Positions 34,580 to 43,390 of a stretch of DNA of 64,000 bases are shown here, piece after piece. Position 1 is the stretch's first letter. Each line of letters starts with the position of its first letter. The DNA comes from Kordiimonas laminariae (GTDB lineage Bacteria; Pseudomonadota; Alphaproteobacteria; Sphingomonadales; Kordiimonadaceae). Position numbers and translations under genes: made by a program. The notes under the pieces were generated by a model, which saw only the letters and a list, made by a program, of their open reading frames with translations, did no database searches and was not told the origin of the DNA. Location of the stretch: positions 420,796 through 484,795 of the forward strand of contig NZ_JAKQZA010000001.1 in NCBI RefSeq assembly GCF_023008165.1. The letters are read 5' to 3'.

Positions 34580-36469
34580 ATGATAAAGAAATTACTTAGT
34601 GGCTGTGCGCTACTCGCGCTTTCATTCACGGTGGCTGCACAAGATACAGAACCCACAAATCTTTATTGGGGGGATACTCACCTTCATACTTCCTATTCCT
34701 TTGATGCCTTCATGAACGAGAATAAGTCTGCTGATCCGGATACCGCCTACCGCTGGGCCAAAGGCCAACCTGTGATCCACCCTTATAACCGGGCGCGGGT
34801 GCAGCTTGAGCGCCCACTGGATTTCCTTGTGGTGGCTGATCATGCAGAACTGATGGGCGTGATCCGCGCTATTAATTTTGATTTGGTTGAAGAACTGCCC
34901 GAGATGGGATGGTGGGATAGCCTGTACCGCTGGTTTGCTATCAACACCCTGAACGATAAGATTGAAGAAGGTACGGCTGCTGATGTTTTCGTGGATCTGC
35001 TCCCAAAGGAAATGGCCAACCCGGGTGGCGATCCGGTACAAGATCCAAACAACCGCATGCCTACCCGCACCTTTGGCAACACAAACGCCATTGAACAAAT
35101 TGCCTGGAATGAAATTGTTGATGCGGCGGAAAAACACAACGAACCGGGTAAATTTACCAGCCTGATCGGTTGGGAATGGAGCAGTATTCCAACGGGCGCT
35201 AATCTCCACCGGATTGTTATGTCCCCTGATGGCGGCGATACCGCCAAGCAGTATCTACCCTACGGTTCAGATGAAAGCCAATACCCGGAAGACCTATGGG
35301 CATGGCTTGAAGCAACATCAGAGCGCACAGGCGCCAAGTTTTTGGCCATCCCGCATAATTCCAATATTTCCAAAGGTTATATGTTTCAGGAAACCACCCT
35401 GAAGGGTGAGCCAATAACCGAAGAATACGCCACCCGCCGCAGCTTCTGGGAACCAGTTACCGAGATCACTCAGATCAAGGGAGACAGCGAAACACACCCT
35501 AACCTTTCACCAGAAGATGAATTTGCTGATTTTGAAACTTACGGCTTCTATATCCAAAACAGCGAAAAGCCCTACACCTATAAACCGGGTAAGGGAGATT
35601 ATATTCGGTCAGCCCTGAAAACCGGCCTTAAGCTTGAAAGCAAAGTTGGCGTGAACCCATACCAGTTTGGTGTGATCGGCTCTACTGATAGCCACAGCGG
35701 GCTGGCGTCTGCTGATGAAGATAATTTCTGGGGCAAAATGGCACGAGATAGCATACCGGAGGCGAAAAAAGATTTCGGCATTGGCCGCCGCACTGTAAAC
35801 GGCTGGAACATGGCGGCACAGGGTTTAGCTGCCGTGTGGGCAGAAGAAAATACCCGCGAAAGCATCTTCAATGCTTTCAAACGTAAAGAAGTTTACGGCA
35901 CCACCGGCCCACGCATGCGTGTGCGTTTCTTCGCTGGCTGGGGCTTTGATGGTTTTGATGCTGAAGCTGGTAACATTGCAGAAGTTGGCTATGCGGGCGG
36001 TGTGCCTATGGGCGGCGATTTCTCAAGCTCAAATGAAGAAGGCGCAACGCCAGAATTCCTCATTCAAGCGGTGAAAGATCCGGTTGGCGCAAACCTTGAC
36101 CGCGTACAAGTGGTAAAAGGTTGGCTGGATGCTGGTGGGCAACTTCATGAAAAGGTATTTGACGTTGCGTGGTCGGGCAGCCGTACCATCGGTGCGAATG
36201 GCAAACTGCCTGCGATTGGCGATACGGTAGACCGTACAACAGGAAAAACCGACAACACCATCGGTACACCTGAGCTGATCACCAAATGGAGCGACCCTGA
36301 ATTTAACCCGAATGAACGCGCCTTTTATTATGTGCGGGTGCTTCAAATTCCAACCGCACGCCATTCGCTTCTTGATGCTATAGCACTGGGGCTGGATAAC
36401 GCGCCGGAAGAAGGCCCGGAAGTGATACAGGAACGTGCCTACACATCCGCCATCTGGTATAAACCGTAA
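34580..36469 (+). CDS. DUF3604 periplasmic metal-dependent hydrolase-like protein
   Basis: A 629-residue secreted protein with a signal peptide (residues 1-20). Its core has the metal-site pattern of PHP-like domains: DTHLHTSYSFDAF near residue 32, VVADHAELMG near 93, IPHNSNISKGY near 257 and GSTDSHSGLAS near 370. A C-terminal beta-rich portion follows (PEFLIQAVKDPVGANLDRVQVVKGW). Family members are annotated only as DUF3604. It is the first gene of a tight operon with a PpiC isomerase and a HupE-like protein. Substrate is unknown; a metal-dependent phosphoesterase or hydrolase is the best guess. Confidence 0.9.
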   Translation: MIKKLLSGCALLALSFTVAAQDTEPTNLYWGDTHLHTSYSFDAFMNENKSADPDTAYRWAKGQPVIHPYNRARVQLERPLDFLVVADHAELMGVIRAINFDLVEELPEMGWWDSLYRWFAINTLNDKIEEGTAADVFVDLLPKEMANPGGDPVQDPNNRMPTRTFGNTNAIEQIAWNEIVDAAEKHNEPGKFTSLIGWEWSSIPTGANLHRIVMSPDGGDTAKQYLPYGSDESQYPEDLWAWLEATSERTGAKFLAIPHNSNISKGYMFQETTLKGEPITEEYATRRSFWEPVTEITQIKGDSETHPNLSPEDEFADFETYGFYIQNSEKPYTYKPGKGDYIRSALKTGLKLESKVGVNPYQFGVIGSTDSHSGLASADEDNFWGKMARDSIPEAKKDFGIGRRTVNGWNMAAQGLAAVWAEENTRESIFNAFKRKEVYGTTGPRMRVRFFAGWGFDGFDAEAGNIAEVGYAGGVPMGGDFSSSNEEGATPEFLIQAVKDPVGANLDRVQVVKGWLDAGGQLHEKVFDVAWSGSRTIGANGKLPAIGDTVDRTTGKTDNTIGTPELITKWSDPEFNPNERAFYYVRVLQIPTARHSLLDAIALGLDNAPEEGPEVIQERAYTSAIWYKP

Positions 36470-36479
36470 GGCTGCCGGT

Positions 36480-37337
36480 ATGCGCACCCTGATAAAAGAA
36501 CCGCTCGTCCAGTTTGTTATTGGCGGGCTGCTGTTCTATGCATTCCTGAACCTGAAAGCTGGTGAACCTGAGGTCAATCCTTACATGATTGAGGTGAGTG
36601 AAGAAGCCCTTCTCACCTACCTTCAGTTCCAGAACAAAAGCTTTGATGCGGCAAGGAGTACTCAGCTGCTAGGCAGCATGGATGCAGATCACCGCACCCG
36701 CCTTGAAGCTGATTTTATCCGCGATGAAATATTGGTGCGTGAAGCTGAAAACCTTGGCCTTAGCAAGGACGATGAAATCATCCGGCGGCGATTGATCCAG
36801 AAAATGGATTTTATCATTGAAGGCTTTACCACCGCAGATCAGCAGATTACGGAACAGGAACTGAAAACTTTTTATGAAGCCAACCACCGGGATTACACAC
36901 TGCCTGCAGAAGCCAGCTTCACCCACTTGTTTTTCTCAAAAGAAAAAGGTGGCCTAGATGTCGCGAAAGATCGTGCTGAACAAGCACTTTTGGCTCTGAA
37001 AGCAGGCAGCACACCCTCTGCAGACCGCTTTTATTTCCACCGCAATTATATTGAGCAACCCCGTGCGCTTATCAATGATCATTTCGGATCAGAAATAACC
37101 TCATATCTTTTTAGCGCAGCACAGACAGGCAAATGGCAAGGGCCGCTACAATCTGAATATGGGTATCACCTGATATATGCCCAAAACATTAAGCCCGAAC
37201 GCCAGCCATTGCTCGAGCAGGTAGCAGCCCGTGTGCTTAATGATTTGAGGCGCACAAGGCGAGACCAGGCAAAAGCGGAAGCTATTGAAAAGCTCAAGCG
37301 TAAATACACCATCATCCGCAAAAACGAGGCCAATTAA
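36480..37337 (+). CDS. PpiC/parvulin-type peptidyl-prolyl isomerase
   Basis: A 285-residue protein from ATG 36480 (15 codons inside the longest frame; 10 bp after the DUF3604 stop). An N-terminal membrane anchor (QFVIGGLLFYAFLNL) leads to a helical chaperone part (EADFIRDEILVREAENLGL, similar to SurA/PpiC N-domains) and a degenerate parvulin-like domain (SFTHLFFSKEKGGL and SEYGYHLIYAQ, residues about 140-255). It should face the periplasm and help fold or mature an exported or membrane partner. Its place between DUF3604 and HupE genes suggests those two proteins are its clients. Confidence 0.88.
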   Translation: MRTLIKEPLVQFVIGGLLFYAFLNLKAGEPEVNPYMIEVSEEALLTYLQFQNKSFDAARSTQLLGSMDADHRTRLEADFIRDEILVREAENLGLSKDDEIIRRRLIQKMDFIIEGFTTADQQITEQELKTFYEANHRDYTLPAEASFTHLFFSKEKGGLDVAKDRAEQALLALKAGSTPSADRFYFHRNYIEQPRALINDHFGSEITSYLFSAAQTGKWQGPLQSEYGYHLIYAQNIKPERQPLLEQVAARVLNDLRRTRRDQAKAEAIEKLKRKYTIIRKNEAN

Positions 37338-38306
37338 ATGCGCCTGTTATTTGGATTATTACTGCTTGTTTTCTCGTTACCCACCGGTGCACACGAAGGC
37401 AGGCCGGTTTATGTGGAAGTAATTGAAGGAACAGAGAACCGGTGGCAACTGCGCTGGAAAATCCCGCCTGTACTACCCACAGGCGCTGAACCCAACATTG
37501 AACTGATGGGAGATTGCCAGTTAACCGCAGGCACCCACCGCCCCCAGCTTCTTGGCGCAAAGCTTTATGAATGTAGAGGCAGTGTTTCAGCGGTTACGCT
37601 CACCTACCCTCACACCAACCCTGCGCTTTCCACGCTGGTTCTCTACCAAAAGCTTTCAGCAGAGGAACGCACAATTATCAAAGGCCCCGAAGAGCTTACA
37701 ATTCCTCTTCCCGAAGCGCACACCTTTTGGAGCGTGGCCTATGATTATACTGTCATCGGCGCAGATCATATTCTTGAAGGGTATGACCACCTATTGTTTG
37801 TGCTGTGCCTTATGCTGTTGGCTGCCGCACCAAAGCGGGTTCTTTTAACTGTAACCGGCTTCACGCTTGGGCATTCCATCACCCTCGGCATGTCGGCGCT
37901 TGCGCAACTAAGCTTGCCGTCTGAGCTGGTGGAACCCCTTATCACCTTCAGCATTCTTATGCTTGCCGCAGAAATTATGAAAGGCGATAAAACCACACTC
38001 ACATACCGCTACCCTATTCTGGTGGCCGCAGGGTTTGGGCTTCTCCATGGTTTCGGGTTTGGCGGTGCACTCATGGAAATCGGCCTGCCTTATGGTCTCC
38101 AGCTACAGGCGCTTGCTTTCTTCAACATCGGCGTGGAAATCGGGCAGATAATTTTCGTGCTGCTGGCTTATGGTTTCTACTGGCTGTTACTGCATATAAA
38201 ACCGCTCGCCACCCATAAAAAACAGCTACAAAAACTCGCACTTTACCCCACAGGTTCCGTCGCGGCATTCTGGACAATTGAACGGATAATTAGCGTTTTA
38301 GGTTGA
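37338..38306 (+). CDS. HupE/UreJ-family membrane protein
   Basis: A 322-residue protein. A signal peptide (ends PTGA-HE) is followed by a periplasmic beta-rich domain of about 110 residues, and then a membrane region of six helices with the His-bearing motifs of HupE/UreJ (GADHILEGYDHLLFVL, FTLGHSITLG and LLHGFGFGGAL). HupE and UreJ are nickel or cobalt importers; this long variant may move the same or another metal. Its ATG follows the PpiC stop with no gap. With DUF3604 and PpiC it forms one operon whose joint function has not been described to my knowledge. Confidence 0.88.
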   Translation: MRLLFGLLLLVFSLPTGAHEGRPVYVEVIEGTENRWQLRWKIPPVLPTGAEPNIELMGDCQLTAGTHRPQLLGAKLYECRGSVSAVTLTYPHTNPALSTLVLYQKLSAEERTIIKGPEELTIPLPEAHTFWSVAYDYTVIGADHILEGYDHLLFVLCLMLLAAAPKRVLLTVTGFTLGHSITLGMSALAQLSLPSELVEPLITFSILMLAAEIMKGDKTTLTYRYPILVAAGFGLLHGFGFGGALMEIGLPYGLQLQALAFFNIGVEIGQIIFVLLAYGFYWLLLHIKPLATHKKQLQKLALYPTGSVAAFWTIERIISVLG

Positions 38307-38360
38307 AACCGAAAGCTGCTGCCCTAGCCTCAGTGTAAACAAAATTTGAAGGGAAGCAGC

Positions 38361-39437
38361 ATGACTGAAATGACACATTTCCTCGTGGACCGCGCGGATA
38401 TCCACAAACATACGGTTGAAAACTCTGGTGATACGGAAATAGCAGAGGGTGAAGTGCTTTTGAAAGTGGATCATTTCGCCTTCACGGCCAACAACACCAC
38501 CTATGCCGCCTTTGGTGTGCATATGAAATATTGGGATTTCTTCCCAGCGCGCGAAGGCATGGGCCGGGTACCAGTGTGGGGCTTTGCTGATGTAGTGGCA
38601 TCAAAATGCGAAGGCGTGGAAGTGGGCGAACGGCTATATGGTTACTATCCCATGTCATCACACCTGAAGGTACAGCCAGTGAAAGCCTCTGCCGCTGGTT
38701 TCTTTGATGGTGCCGCCCACCGCCAACACCTGAGCCCCATTTATAATTTCTATAACCGCACAACGGGTGATCCAGCATACCGCGCGGATATGGAAGGGCT
38801 GCAGATGGTGTTCCGTCCACTGTTTATGACCAGCTTCCTCATTGATGATTTCCTTGATGACAACGGCTTCTTCGGCGCGGAACAGATTGTGCTTTCAAGT
38901 GCTTCTTCCAAAACCGCTTACGGCCTTGCTTTCCTTCTCGCCATGCGCGGCAGTGTAAAGGTGATCGGCCTTACATCAGGCGGCAATGTTGATTTCGTGA
39001 AAGGCATGGGCAGCTACGGTGAAACGGTTACCTACGGTGATATCAGCACCTTAGACGCGAGCAAACCAACTGTTTATGTGGATATGGCCGGGAACGGCGA
39101 TGTGCGCCGTGATGTGCATGTGCATTTCGGGGATAATCTGAAATACAGCTGCTCAGTAGGCGCTTCCCACTGGGACCAGATGGGATCAAATGATAACCTG
39201 CCAGGCGCGCAACCAACACTGTTTTTCGCACCAGCCCAAGGCCAAAAACGCCAGCAGGATTGGGGCGCGGAAGGTTTTCAGGCCCGCACCGCAGACGCAT
39301 GGATTAAATTCATCACCAAAGCGAGCGGCTGGACCAACATCGTAACCTCAGAAGGCACAGATAAAATGGGCGAGATTTATGATGCTGTCACCCGCGGCAC
39401 CGCCAGCCCACAAGACGGCCATATCCTGAAGTTTTAG
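38361..39437 (+). CDS. DUF2855 family protein
   Basis: A 358-residue cytosolic protein from ATG 38361 (AAGGGAAG upstream; the frame opens five codons earlier). The family DUF2855 resembles medium-chain dehydrogenase/reductases in its N-terminal half (EVLLKVDHFAFTANNTTYAAFG and GFADVVASKCEGVEVGERLYG), with a Rossmann-like stretch (SSASSKTAYGLAFLL) near residue 177. It probably binds NADPH, but no reaction is established. It lies 54 bp after the HupE gene and could be read from the same promoter. A bidirectional terminator follows. Confidence 0.85.
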   Translation: MTEMTHFLVDRADIHKHTVENSGDTEIAEGEVLLKVDHFAFTANNTTYAAFGVHMKYWDFFPAREGMGRVPVWGFADVVASKCEGVEVGERLYGYYPMSSHLKVQPVKASAAGFFDGAAHRQHLSPIYNFYNRTTGDPAYRADMEGLQMVFRPLFMTSFLIDDFLDDNGFFGAEQIVLSSASSKTAYGLAFLLAMRGSVKVIGLTSGGNVDFVKGMGSYGETVTYGDISTLDASKPTVYVDMAGNGDVRRDVHVHFGDNLKYSCSVGASHWDQMGSNDNLPGAQPTLFFAPAQGQKRQQDWGAEGFQARTADAWIKFITKASGWTNIVTSEGTDKMGEIYDAVTRGTASPQDGHILKF

Positions 39438-39444
39438 AAATAAG

Positions 39445-39476
39445 AAAGCCCTTCAAACCTGAAGGGCTTTTCTTTT
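39445..39476. terminator. Bidirectional terminator between DUF2855 and TRIC genes
   Basis: Perfect 11-bp stem AAAGCCCTTCA / TGAAGGGCTTT (39445-39455 and 39460-39470) with a 4-base loop and a T-rich tail (TCTTTT). It closes the DUF2855 gene on the plus strand and lies at the end of the TRIC gene. Confidence 0.85.
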
Positions 39477-40086
39477 AGTAAAGTGCTTTCGGCAAGCGCC
39501 AGCCGTATTTGATGCCAGCAGCACGCGTAAGGAAGGCGGCTAACATACCTGCCCAAAGGGCGTAGGTTGGGGGAAGTGCGAAGAAAATCATGATGCAGTA
39601 AAGGCCTGCGCCCACAAAAGCTGCGGTCGCATAAATCTCGCTCTCACTTTTCAGCACAAGAGGGATTTCATTGCAAATGATATCGCGCACAATACCGCCC
39701 GCAACCCCTGTTGCTACGCCGAGCATCACTGCGATCAGCGGACTACCCGAAACGGTTAAAGCTTTCTCAGCCCCCACCACACAGAAAAGCGCGAGCCCCG
39801 CAGCATCCGCCCAGATGAGCCATTTCATCCGGCTTTCAAGCTTTGGTGCCACAAAAAATGTAAGCGTTGCTGCAGCAAGGGCTGCCCAGATACTGGCCGT
39901 ATTCTGCACCCAGAAAACAGGCTCGCCAAGCACCAGATCACGGAGTGTACCGCCGCCTACGGCAGGCATAAGCGCAAGCACCATAATGCCGAATACATCC
40001 ATACCTTTGCGCACAGCTGCAAGCGCACCAGAGATGGCGAACACAAACACACCGGCGAGATCAAAGAATGTCAGCAACTGCTCCAT
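39475..40086 (-). CDS. TRIC-type cation channel (UPF0126)
   Basis: A 203-residue protein with seven helices arranged as two UPF0126 repeats: GVFVFAISGALAAVRKGMDVFG at the start (shown here in part), GGGTLRDLVLG, and VAGGIVRDIICNEIP in the second repeat. The family forms trimeric, monovalent cation channels. It lies 65 bp after cobQ on the same strand, so it may be the last gene of the riboswitch operon, but the gap and unrelated role leave this open. Confidence 0.92.
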   Translation of the reverse strand: MEQLLTFFDLAGVFVFAISGALAAVRKGMDVFGIMVLALMPAVGGGTLRDLVLGEPVFWVQNTASIWAALAAATLTFFVAPKLESRMKWLIWADAAGLALFCVVGAEKALTVSGSPLIAVMLGVATGVAGGIVRDIICNEIPLVLKSESEIYATAAFVGAGLYCIMIFFALPPTYALWAGMLAAFLTRAAGIKYGWRLPKALY

Positions 40087-40151
40087 AAGGTTTTCTTTCA
40101 GCTAAATACCGTTAACCGCCAAATGCCCGAAGGCAGCTTGCGGGTCAACCA

Positions 40152-41609
40152 TCACTGAGCGTGCAGCAGCATTGCATCAAGGTCAAGATGCTCCTCAAGC
40201 GCGTCAGCGAGAGCATCCAGCGCTGCTTCCACCTTGGGGCCAAAATCCGCGCCCGAGATTTCCGCACCGATACCAGCGAAGAAGCTTTTTCTGAAGGCAC
40301 CATTTTCAAACAGGCCATGTAGATATGTGCCCCAGACAGGGGCGCCCATGGCCTTTAAACCAATAAGTTCATTGCCCACAGTCATGAAAGGTTCGAACCC
40401 ACCACCAGCGTCACTTTCCCCCGAATGGATTTCATAGCCTGTAATACTGCCCTCCAGCCCCATCACCGTCGCTTCACACACTCGGGTTTGTTTTTCTTCC
40501 GCCAGCAGCGTACTGATAGGCAAGAGACCAAGGCCGTTTTCGTGGGTTACCTGCCCCTCAATTCCTTTTGGGTCTGCCACTACGTCACCCAGCATTTGGT
40601 AGCCACCGCATATGCCGAGCACAGCACCGCCCGCGCGGGCATGGGCCAGAATATCAATATCCCACCCTTCCGATTTCATAAAACGGAGATCGGCGATGGT
40701 GGCTTTACTGCCAGGGATGATGATGAGATCAGCATCTCTTGGCAGTGGCGTACCGGGCCTGCAGAAAACCACCTCAATATTTTCTTCATTCTTTAAGGGA
40801 TCAATATCATCAAAATTCGCGATGCGCGGCAGCATAGGTATCGCCACACGGAATTTTTCCTTCTGCGAATACGCGGATTTTTCGAGCACCACCGCATCCT
40901 CGGGCGGCAAATCACCAACGCACCTGAGGAATGGCACCACGCCAAAGTTTGGCCATCCTGTTTCTTCTTCCATGCGCAAAATCCCGCCATCAAAAAGACG
41001 TACATCCCCGCGGAACAGATTGATAATGGTACCTTTAATAAGCGCCTGCTCTTCGGGCGGCAGTAGCTTATGCGTGCCAGCAACAGCCGCAATTACGCCG
41101 CCCCTGTTTATATCCCCGATCAGCACAACAGGTGTATTGGTTGGTAGCGCAAAGCCCATGTTGGCAATATCGTTCGCACGGAGGTTCACCTCAGCGGGGC
41201 TACCTGCCCCTTCGATCAGTACGAGATCAGCTTCTCGCTTAAGCTTGGTGAAGCTTTCCATCACAGCGCCAAGCAGGTGCTTTTTCATAGCTTGATAAGA
41301 TCCTGCTTCGGCACGGTCATACCGCTTGCCGTGCACCACCACTTGTGCGCCCGTATCGCTTTCAGGCTTCAAAAGCACCGGGTTCATATGCACCGTAGGT
41401 TCAGCTCGCGCCGCCAGTGCTTGCAGGTGTTGGGCACGACCAATTTCACCGCCACACGGGGTAACAGCTGCATTGTTTGACATATTCTGCGGCTTAAACG
41501 GCAATACCTTTAGCCCGCGCCGGGTATAGGCACGGCACAAACCAGCCACGAGGATAGATTTCCCTACATCAGACCCCGTACCCTGAAACATCAATGATTT
41601 CGCGACCAT
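40152..41609 (-). CDS. cobQ: Cobyric acid synthase
   Basis: A 485-residue glutamine amidotransferase that amidates carboxylates of adenosylcobyrinic acid diamide in B12 synthesis. The N-terminal dethiobiotin-synthetase-like domain has QGTGSDVGKS, and the C-terminal class I-type domain has the Cys in LGICGGYQML (near residue 330) and the His in TYLHGLFEN (near 427). All motifs are intact. It is 3 bp downstream of btuD in an operon controlled by a B12 riboswitch. The host therefore has at least late steps of corrinoid assembly or salvage. Confidence 0.96.
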   Translation of the reverse strand: MVAKSLMFQGTGSDVGKSILVAGLCRAYTRRGLKVLPFKPQNMSNNAAVTPCGGEIGRAQHLQALAARAEPTVHMNPVLLKPESDTGAQVVVHGKRYDRAEAGSYQAMKKHLLGAVMESFTKLKREADLVLIEGAGSPAEVNLRANDIANMGFALPTNTPVVLIGDINRGGVIAAVAGTHKLLPPEEQALIKGTIINLFRGDVRLFDGGILRMEEETGWPNFGVVPFLRCVGDLPPEDAVVLEKSAYSQKEKFRVAIPMLPRIANFDDIDPLKNEENIEVVFCRPGTPLPRDADLIIIPGSKATIADLRFMKSEGWDIDILAHARAGGAVLGICGGYQMLGDVVADPKGIEGQVTHENGLGLLPISTLLAEEKQTRVCEATVMGLEGSITGYEIHSGESDAGGGFEPFMTVGNELIGLKAMGAPVWGTYLHGLFENGAFRKSFFAGIGAEISGADFGPKVEAALDALADALEEHLDLDAMLLHAQ

Positions 41610-41612
41610 GAT

Positions 41613-42386
41613 TTAACCTGCAGCTCTTGGGGCAATGTACTCAAGACCATTTTCCGACCAGCGGGTAACAGCAACACCGAAAGCCGTTTTCAGGTTCTCA
41701 TCTGTCAGCACCTCAGCGGCTGTACCCTTGGCGAGCACAGCACCATCATGCATCAACACAAGCTTATCACAGGTCTGAAGCGCGAGGCTAAGATCATGCA
41801 TCACGATAAGCACACCCACGCCAGCCTTCGCTTGCGCTTTCATAATATCCATCACCTGTAATTGGTGAAACGGATCGAGGGATGCAGTTGGTTCATCCGC
41901 CAGCATATATTCAGCACCCACCGCCATAGTACGCGCTAGCATTACCCGCGCCCGTTCACCGCCAGAGAGATTGGTGACTAACCTGTCCTTCAGATGCCAG
42001 CAATCAGTTTGCTTCATGGCTTTCCTGATTGCTGTTTGATCTTCATCCCGCATATCCTGCCAGGGGTTTAGGTGCGGCGTGCGCCCAAGCGCTACCGTAC
42101 GTTCTGCGGTAAGTGGCCAGTGGATCGGCGCACCTTGCGGCACATAGGAAATTTTCCTCGCCCGTTCCTTGGCTTCAAATTCATCGGTGCCAACACCGCT
42201 TAGAAGCACATCGCCTGAAGCTTTTTCTACAAGCCCCAAAATGGCTTTAATCACCGTGCTTTTCCCCGCGCCGTTAGGGCCAATAAGGCCCACAATTTCA
42301 CCGGGCTTTACGGTGAAGCTAGCGCCGCGCACAATCTCTCTCCCAGAAAGCACAACGCCAAGGTTATTGATCTCAAGACCAATCAT
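41613..42386 (-). CDS. btuD: Cobalamin-type ABC transporter ATPase
   Basis: A 257-residue ABC protein with Walker A (GPNGAGKST near residue 36), the signature LSGGERARV (near 142), Walker B (EYMLADEPTASLD) and the switch His (VMHDLSLAL). Its start overlaps the stop of the permease (ATGA). It belongs to the FecE/BtuD group, and assignment to corrinoid rather than haem or siderophore import rests on the riboswitch upstream and cobQ downstream. Confidence 0.93.
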   Translation of the reverse strand: MIGLEINNLGVVLSGREIVRGASFTVKPGEIVGLIGPNGAGKSTVIKAILGLVEKASGDVLLSGVGTDEFEAKERARKISYVPQGAPIHWPLTAERTVALGRTPHLNPWQDMRDEDQTAIRKAMKQTDCWHLKDRLVTNLSGGERARVMLARTMAVGAEYMLADEPTASLDPFHQLQVMDIMKAQAKAGVGVLIVMHDLSLALQTCDKLVLMHDGAVLAKGTAAEVLTDENLKTAFGVAVTRWSENGLEYIAPRAAG

Positions 42387-43390
42387 CTCATGCTCTCCCG
42401 CGTTTTAAAGATTATGTAGATAAAGACTGGCGCGCCGATAACCGCCATAACCACACCGAGCCTGAGCTGGCCGTGGCCAATAGGCAGGCGAGTGAGGATA
42501 TCGGCAGCCGTCATAAGCACAGCACCTGCGAGTGCGCTCGGAAGCAGAAGTTTACGCGGTTCATACCCAATAAGCGCCCGAATAAGATGCGGCACCACTA
42601 GGCCAATGAAGCCAATTGCACCGCATACAGAAACCGTCGCCCCTACTGAAAGCGTTGTACCCAGCACCACGCGCCACCTGAGACGTTTGAGATCAATCCC
42701 CAAAGTATGCGCAGCTTCTGAACCAAGGCTAAGCGCGTTAAGCCCTTGTCCTACACCAATCATCATCAACCAGCCGACGATAATAAACGGCCCTGCAAGC
42801 ATCAGGTCATCATAGGTGCGGTTCTCAAGGGAACCCAGCATCCAGAAAATCATATCCTGAAGGGAAATAGGATTAGGCGCAAAATTCATAATGAGCGAAA
42901 TGCCAGCCGTTGCGATACTGGAAATACCCACACCGGCAAGAATAAGCGTGAGCACACTGCTGTCCCGTGATGCAAGCAGCATCAAAATCAAGGTCGCTAC
43001 CAACGCACCCATCATCGCCATACCCGGAATTGCCATCGCTGAATAAGCACTTAACCCCAGATAAATAGCAGCCACCGCACCAAAGCTTGCAGAAGATGAA
43101 ACCCCAATCACACCGGGATCAGCAAGTGGGTTCCTGAGCAGACCCTGAAGTGCGGCCCCTGTATACCCGAGCGTAGCGCCAGCCATAAGACCAAGGATAA
43201 TGCGCGGCATTCTGAGTTCCTGCACAATGATATTCACACCCGTATCGCTACCACCAAATAGCGCCTCAATCACTTGGCTAAGGGACAGGTTCACAGCGCC
43301 GAACATGCTGGAAGCTAATACAGCAACCAGGAGAAGCCCCGAAAGACCGATAAGCAGCATATTCTGCTGTAGTCTGGAAACAGATTTCAC
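42383..43390 (-). CDS. btuC: Cobalamin-type ABC transporter permease
   Basis: A 335-residue FecCD/BtuC-type permease with about ten helices and the family signatures LGLMAGATLGYTGAALQGLLRN, GVISSIATAGISL and FIGLVVPHLIRAL. It overlaps btuF by 4 bp (ATGA) upstream and btuD by 4 bp downstream. Two copies would assemble with two BtuD subunits. The corrinoid role is inferred from the B12 riboswitch. Confidence 0.94.
   Translation of the reverse strand: MKSVSRLQQNMLLIGLSGLLLVAVLASSMFGAVNLSLSQVIEALFGGSDTGVNIIVQELRMPRIILGLMAGATLGYTGAALQGLLRNPLADPGVIGVSSSASFGAVAAIYLGLSAYSAMAIPGMAMMGALVATLILMLLASRDSSVLTLILAGVGISSIATAGISLIMNFAPNPISLQDMIFWMLGSLENRTYDDLMLAGPFIIVGWLMMIGVGQGLNALSLGSEAAHTLGIDLKRLRWRVVLGTTLSVGATVSVCGAIGFIGLVVPHLIRALIGYEPRKLLLPSALAGAVLMTAADILTRLPIGHGQLRLGVVMAVIGAPVFIYIIFKTRESMR

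Noticed and set aside
40612-41295. 227-codon plus-strand ORF
   Set aside because: It lies wholly antisense to cobQ, whose protein is complete and well conserved.
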